From Olivibacter oleidegradans (lineage in GTDB: Bacteria; Bacteroidota; Bacteroidia; Sphingobacteriales; Sphingobacteriaceae), in assembly GCF_042432805.1 (NCBI RefSeq), contig NZ_JBHLWO010000007.1, positions 310,001 to 374,000 of the forward strand: 64,000 nt of DNA, read 5' to 3'. The notes beneath the pieces are model-generated. The model saw only the letters and a list, made by a program, of their open reading frames with translations, searched no databases and was not told the DNA's origin. How positions within the stretch are numbered: the first letter of the stretch is position 1; each line of letters begins with the position of its first letter. The translations under genes were made by a program, and so were the position numbers. Positions 59,981 through 64,000 of this stretch are shown piece by piece.

Positions 59981-60790
59981 ATGATAGTAAGTGAATTAAT
60001 TGCGAAGTCAAAGGAGTATCGTCAAAAGATTTTAAAATATATAGTGGGCGCAAATGCCGGTCATACGGGAGGGAGCCTATCATGCATTGATATTCTAAAT
60101 GTACTGTATAACGTGGTGTTAAATGTTAGTCCGGACAACTTTGAATCGCCTGATCGAGATCGCTATATTCAGAGTAAAGGGCATTGTGTAGAAGCCCTAT
60201 TTGTAGTATTGGCCGATAAAGGTTTTTTTTCGGAAGGCGATTTAAATACACTATGCCGTTACCAATCACACTATATAGGACATCCTACCCGTAAGGTAAA
60301 TGGCGTAGAACAAAATACGGGGGCACTTGGACACGGTTTGCCGATTAGTGTCGGCACTGCATTGGCAGCAAAAATGGATGAAAAAAATTACCGGGTATTT
60401 ACCTTATTGGGTGATGGCGAATTGCCTGAGGGATCCAATTGGGAAGCAGCCCTGACGGCAGCACACTATAAGCTTGATAATCTATGTGCCATTCTAGATA
60501 AGAATAATTTACAAATTACCGGATCGACAGCGGACGTTTGTAACACCGATCCCGTGGATCTGAAATTCGAAAGCTTCGGTTGGGCGGTTAAACATGTGGA
60601 TGGCCACGATTTAGCGGCAATAAAAGATGCATTGGAAAGTGTACCTTTTGAGGTAGGAAAGCCTAGTATGCTTATCGCTCATACGGTGAAAGGCAAAGGT
60701 GTGAGTTTCATGGAGCATAATATTAGCTGGCATCATGGTGTTCCGAATGAGGAGCAATATGCGCAAGCAGTAGCGGAACTAAGTGCATAA
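59981..60790 (+). CDS. Transketolase, N-terminal subunit
   Basis: The thiamine-pyrophosphate-binding half of a split transketolase, 269 residues. Key blocks are IVGANAGHTGGSLSCIDILNVLY, QSKGHCVEALFVVL, ALGHGLPISVGTALA and the TPP motif LGDGELPEGSNWEAAL...LDKNNLQ. It ends 5 bp before the C-terminal subunit gene. Split transketolases are common in archaea and some bacteria and include enzymes for unusual sugar phosphates. A general pentose-phosphate role is possible but the operon context suggests a pathway-specific one. Confidence 0.93.
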   Translation: MIVSELIAKSKEYRQKILKYIVGANAGHTGGSLSCIDILNVLYNVVLNVSPDNFESPDRDRYIQSKGHCVEALFVVLADKGFFSEGDLNTLCRYQSHYIGHPTRKVNGVEQNTGALGHGLPISVGTALAAKMDEKNYRVFTLLGDGELPEGSNWEAALTAAHYKLDNLCAILDKNNLQITGSTADVCNTDPVDLKFESFGWAVKHVDGHDLAAIKDALESVPFEVGKPSMLIAHTVKGKGVSFMEHNISWHHGVPNEEQYAQAVAELSA

Positions 60791-60795
60791 ACATT

Positions 60796-61770
60796 ATGGG
60801 AAATGTATTAACAGACGATTTGCAGGTTACCAAACCGAATTTGGAAGTGTTTTCTGCGACTTTGCAGCATTTGGCAACGGGCGACCGCAATGTCGTAGTG
60901 ATTACCAGCGATTCCAGGGGGTCAGGTAAGCTTGTGCCTTTCGGTAAAAAATATCCGACCCAAATGGTAGAGGTCGGCATTGCTGAACAGAATTTGGTTG
61001 GGGTAGCTGCAGGTTTGGCTTCTACGGGTAAAAAGGCTTTTGCGGTGTCTCCCGCCTGCTTTCTAACGGCAAGAGCCTTGGAACAGATTAAAAATGATGT
61101 CGCATATTCGGATAATCCGGTGCGCCTCATCGGTATCAGTGCGGGTGTCAGTTATGGAGCTTTGGGCTCCACTCACCACAGCTTACACGATTTTGCAGCA
61201 CTTAGAGCCATTAACAACTTGAAAATTGTGGCACCGGCTGATAATTATGAAACGGAACAAGCTATTTTGCAAGCTTATCACCTGGATCAGCCCATCTATC
61301 TGCGTTTTGGAAAGAAACCTATGCCTTTGCTGACAGAGGATTCAACTGACAGCTTCACTTTAGGAAAGGGTAGGGTTGTTAGAAGGGGACAAGATTTGGC
61401 TTTTATCGCTACGGGGGAAACTGTTTATCCGGCTTTAATGGCCGCGCAAAAACTGAAGAGCGAGCGGAACTTGGATATTGCCGTGGTAAGTATGCATACC
61501 ATAAAGCCATTAGATACCGAATTGCTGCAATACTTTGCAGCAAATGCAAAGGCGATTGTGACGGTAGAAGAGCATAGTATAAACGGAGGACTTGGGGAAG
61601 CCTGCGCATCTTTTCTTCTACAACACGATTATCGAAAACCTTTTAAAATTGTTGGGATACCGGATGAATATACCGTTACCGGATCACAAATTGAGATTTT
61701 TAATCATTACGGTATTTCAGAAGTAGGTTTAGCGGATGCCGCTTTAACCCTACTGAACACGATGACATAA
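60796..61770 (+). CDS. Transketolase, C-terminal subunit
   Basis: Pyrimidine-binding and C-terminal part of the split transketolase, 324 residues. Features are TSDSRGSGKL, FPTQM-like YPTQMVEVGIAEQNLVGVAAGLASTG, GALGSTHHSLHDFAALR and PADNYETEQAI. The final domain (about 195-320) starts VVRRGQDLAFIATGETV. It follows the N-terminal subunit with a 5-bp gap. With the partner, it would form the heterotetramer that transfers two-carbon units. Confidence 0.93.
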   Translation: MGNVLTDDLQVTKPNLEVFSATLQHLATGDRNVVVITSDSRGSGKLVPFGKKYPTQMVEVGIAEQNLVGVAAGLASTGKKAFAVSPACFLTARALEQIKNDVAYSDNPVRLIGISAGVSYGALGSTHHSLHDFAALRAINNLKIVAPADNYETEQAILQAYHLDQPIYLRFGKKPMPLLTEDSTDSFTLGKGRVVRRGQDLAFIATGETVYPALMAAQKLKSERNLDIAVVSMHTIKPLDTELLQYFAANAKAIVTVEEHSINGGLGEACASFLLQHDYRKPFKIVGIPDEYTVTGSQIEIFNHYGISEVGLADAALTLLNTMT

Positions 61771-61816
61771 GAAACACCTTATACATCGGCATTTATAAAC
61801 TAACACAAACCATTTT

Positions 61817-62758
61817 ATGAACCATCTAAAAGTATGGGCCTTATTGCTGCTGCTATGTTTTGGTTGCGGTGGTAGGAATAAAGATAGCCAAAAGAAGCAA
61901 ATCGCGATCGTAGTTTCTACGCTCAATAATCCATGGTTTGTCTTTTTGGCAGAATCTGCCGCGGAAAAAGCACAAGCTTTGGGTTATACCACTAAGATTT
62001 TCGATTCTCAAAATAATACAGCTTTAGAAACGGATCATTTTGAAAATGCAATAGCCGCCGGCTTTGATGCTATTTTGTTTAATCCCACGGATGCGGAAGG
62101 CTCTGTCGTAAATGCAACAAAGGCAATGGAAGCCAACATCCCGGTTTTTTGCATGGACCGGGAGATTAACTCGCGATCTGCAGCCACTTCACAGATCCTA
62201 TCGGATAGCTATGCGGCCTGTGTACAATTGGGTGAATTATTTGCCAACGATTTGGAGCGACGGGGGAATTATGCGGAAATATTGGGTATTGTTTCGGATA
62301 ACAATACCTGGAATCGCTCCAAAGGTTTCCATAGCGTAGTGGATAATTTCCCCAATTTGAAAATGGTAGCTCAACAGAGCGCTGATTTTGACCGCAATAA
62401 AGCCATGGAAGTAATGGAATCTATTTTACAGGGACATCCGGATATTAAGGGTGTTTTTTGTGGAAATGATGCCATGGCAATGGGCGCTTATCAAGCAACG
62501 GTCGCAGCGGGAAAGCAAGATCAGATAAAAATATATGGCTTCGACGGTGCCGAAGATGCCGTACATGCAGTTGCAGATGGCCGTATACAGGCTACCGCCA
62601 TGCAATTTCCTAAAGTAATCGCTGAGAAAGCGGCTAAGTTTGCAGATGCTTACTTCAAAGGAGAGCGGACATTTCGTAAGAAGCTACCGATTGCAGTGGA
62701 TGTTGTGACGCAGGAAAATATCAACCAATATATTGCTTATGGCAAAAAAACTAAGTAA
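61817..62758 (+). CDS. Sugar ABC transporter substrate-binding protein, RbsB-like lipoprotein
   Basis: A 313-residue periplasmic sugar-binding lipoprotein of the RbsB/type I family. The lipobox is LLCFGC (Cys near 17). Early strand IAIVVSTLNNPWFVFLAESAAEKAQALGY and FNPTDAEGSVVNATKAMEANIPVFCMDREI (parts) match ribose- and autoinducer-binding proteins; the later GVFCGNDAMAMGAYQA and IKIYGFDGAEDAVHAV complete the fold. Ribose is not assured; the operon suggests another pentose, polyol or branched sugar. DUF2291 follows directly. Confidence 0.92.
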   Translation: MNHLKVWALLLLLCFGCGGRNKDSQKKQIAIVVSTLNNPWFVFLAESAAEKAQALGYTTKIFDSQNNTALETDHFENAIAAGFDAILFNPTDAEGSVVNATKAMEANIPVFCMDREINSRSAATSQILSDSYAACVQLGELFANDLERRGNYAEILGIVSDNNTWNRSKGFHSVVDNFPNLKMVAQQSADFDRNKAMEVMESILQGHPDIKGVFCGNDAMAMGAYQATVAAGKQDQIKIYGFDGAEDAVHAVADGRIQATAMQFPKVIAEKAAKFADAYFKGERTFRKKLPIAVDVVTQENINQYIAYGKKTK

Positions 62759-62759
62759 T

Positions 62760-63413
62760 ATGATGAAGCGCGGACTTAAATATGTATTCATGGCCCTTAT
62801 AGGTGCCACTTTGATTTACCATTCTGTTTACTTCAAAAGCCTTCAGAGGGTTAAGGCAAGTGTCAAGGATCTTAATATTGATAGTTATGCTAAGAATTAC
62901 TTGTTTAAGCTTATTCCTAACGCCAAGTCTGAATTTGTGGATATTACTCTGCTTCGTAGGGCGCTGGTGGAAAATGCTTCGCAAGCCTTTGCAAGCTATT
63001 CTCATGCAGTAAGCGATGGAGACCTTCGCTATTTTATGGTGACAGGCGCCGGTGTGGTTGTGCAAACGGACTCCGATTATATATGGAGCCGAAGTGACAC
63101 AAAGCCAGCCATTAAGCTAGCGACAAAATACATATACGGAACGGCAGCAAGAGACGCAGCTGGCTTGATAGCGGTAGACTCTTTTGATAATACGATGGTG
63201 TTCAATGAGCTCTCTGAAAAGATTAATGAGTTAGTTCGTAAGGAGATAGTGCCTATCTCGGAGAACTTCAAGCCCGGCGATAGCCTTCGATTTACAGGTG
63301 CCCTTGGTTTAAGCACAAAAGCTCCGCAACTAACAGAAGCAACTATTATTCCTCTACAGCTGGAACGATTGGAAACTAACGATAAAAAGGATCAAGATGT
63401 TAGAGACCGTTAA
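62760..63413 (+). CDS. DUF2291 family protein of the sugar ABC operon
   Basis: A 217-residue protein from ATG 62760, which follows the binding-protein stop by 1 bp; a second ATG follows at once. There is one N-terminal membrane segment (YVFMALIGATLIYHSVYF), then a soluble domain with VDITLLRRALVENASQAFASYSH and DSLRFTGALGLSTKAPQLTEATIIPLQLERL. DUF2291 proteins occur in ribose/xylitol/erythritol-type ABC transporter operons and their exact role is unknown. It overlaps the start of the ATPase gene by 17 bp. Confidence 0.85.
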   Translation: MMKRGLKYVFMALIGATLIYHSVYFKSLQRVKASVKDLNIDSYAKNYLFKLIPNAKSEFVDITLLRRALVENASQAFASYSHAVSDGDLRYFMVTGAGVVVQTDSDYIWSRSDTKPAIKLATKYIYGTAARDAAGLIAVDSFDNTMVFNELSEKINELVRKEIVPISENFKPGDSLRFTGALGLSTKAPQLTEATIIPLQLERLETNDKKDQDVRDR

Positions 63414-64000
63414 TATTACCAAGAGATTTGCAGGAGTAACTGCGCTTAATAATGTTAACCTTCAGTTGATGCCGGGGAAAGTTACTGCACTTATCGGTGA
63501 AAATGGAGCTGGGAAGTCGACGCTTATGAAAATACTGTCAGGTGTATATACCTCCTACGAGGGGCAGGTTGTATACAAGGGGCGTGAAATGCATTTTGCA
63601 AATCCAAAGGAAGCGCAGAATAGCGGCATCGCTATCATTCATCAAGAACTTAATTTGATTCCGGACCTTTCGATTTTCGAAAATATTTATTTGGGAAGAG
63701 AGCTTATCGACACTTGGGGGTTTGTTGATCGGAAGACCATGCGTAAGCAAACCCAAAGTCTACTGCAAAGATTGAAACTTGATCTTAGTGTGGATTGCCT
63801 CATACGCGATTTGAAGGTTGGACAACAACAAGTGGTAGAAATTGCCAAAGCTTTACTGACAGATGCCGATGTCTTGATTATGGATGAACCAACCTCGGCT
63901 ATCAGTGAACAGGAAGTGGACGTGCTTTTTGATATTATTGAAAGACTTCGAAGTGAAGGTAAAACGATTGTCTATATCTCTCATAAATTGGATGAATTGT
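63397..64000 (+). CDS. Sugar ABC transporter ATPase, RbsA-like (3' end cut by window)
   Basis: First 201 codons of a double-ATPase sugar importer subunit (RbsA-type proteins have about 500 residues). The ATG at 63397 gives MLETVNITKRFAGVTALNNV. Walker A is GENGAGKSTLMKIL, the Q-loop GIAIIHQELNLIPDLSIFENIYLGREL, the degenerate signature LKVGQQQVVEIAKAL and Walker B VLIMDEPTSAISE. The gene runs past the window end, where an RbsC-type permease and further catabolic genes would be expected. Confidence 0.93.
   Translation, partial: MLETVNITKRFAGVTALNNVNLQLMPGKVTALIGENGAGKSTLMKILSGVYTSYEGQVVYKGREMHFANPKEAQNSGIAIIHQELNLIPDLSIFENIYLGRELIDTWGFVDRKTMRKQTQSLLQRLKLDLSVDCLIRDLKVGQQQVVEIAKALLTDADVLIMDEPTSAISEQEVDVLFDIIERLRSEGKTIVYISHKLDEL

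Overview
The window looks like a chromosomal segment of a Sphingobacteriaceae-type Bacteroidetes. Promoters fit the Bacteroidetes consensus (TTTG, about 19 nt, TANNTTTG), Shine-Dalgarno sequences are mostly absent, and the gene families are typical of the group: TonB-dependent receptor with a PepSY partner, TPR-membrane-LuxR regulator, TssD-like protein, GT20 fusion, MacB/FtsX-type permease with two large halves. No rRNA, tRNA, transposase, phage gene or CRISPR array was recognised. Placement at genus level is not possible by eye.

Layout. 1-5.7 kb (minus strand): a tight operon of a pyridine-nucleotide disulfide reductase, an ABC ATPase, a fused permease/substrate-binding protein, EgtB and EgtD (cut by the window start). 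It joins ergothioneine synthesis to an EgtUV-like importer and a thiol-disulfide reductase. 6-11 kb: an Old Yellow Enzyme reductase, then an iron/siderophore uptake operon. 11-26.8 kb: mixed metabolic and stress genes: secreted PL1 pectate lyase, CPA1 antiporter, LysE exporter, FrnE-type DsbA, three-domain DNA ligase D, double SRPBCC protein with a divergent GlxA-type regulator, FAD/Rieske oxidoreductase, bestrophin.

27-31.4 kb: a likely zinc-limitation island. Two divergent units (a COG0523 GTPase with a small protein; MerC-like protein, ABC ATPase, permease with a His-rich loop, DUF3299-like protein) share a control region with two palindromic operators. 31.4-35.5 kb: an alpha/beta hydrolase and KatG, flanked by two near-identical 155-bp elements, each with a consensus promoter and an intrinsic terminator; these look like twin genes for a small RNA of about 64 nt. 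35.5-43.9 kb: a MarR-GNAT fusion regulator, an NTF2-like secreted protein, and an RND efflux operon behind a perfect 32-nt palindrome, ending in an orphan barstar-like gene.

43.9-47.2 kb: glycerol-3-phosphate dehydrogenase followed by a HAD phosphatase-GT20 fusion, best read as compatible-solute (glucosylglycerol) synthesis. 47.3-52.2 kb: TPR-LuxR regulator, DUF4870 protein, a TssD/Hcp-like protein with a signal peptide, a zinc-ribbon membrane protein and a DUF1963 protein. 52.5-57.5 kb: FtsX-type permease behind a sigma-54-like control region, GNAT, pirin, Crp-type regulator, FMN reductase. 57.7-64 kb: a DeoR-controlled sugar operon (fucose-isomerase-like enzyme, split transketolase, ribose-type ABC transporter with a DUF2291 protein), cut by the window end.

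The observations most worth following are the twin small-RNA elements, the ergothioneine synthesis/uptake/reductase operon with a permuted binding domain, and the bidirectional metal-type operator of the zinc island.
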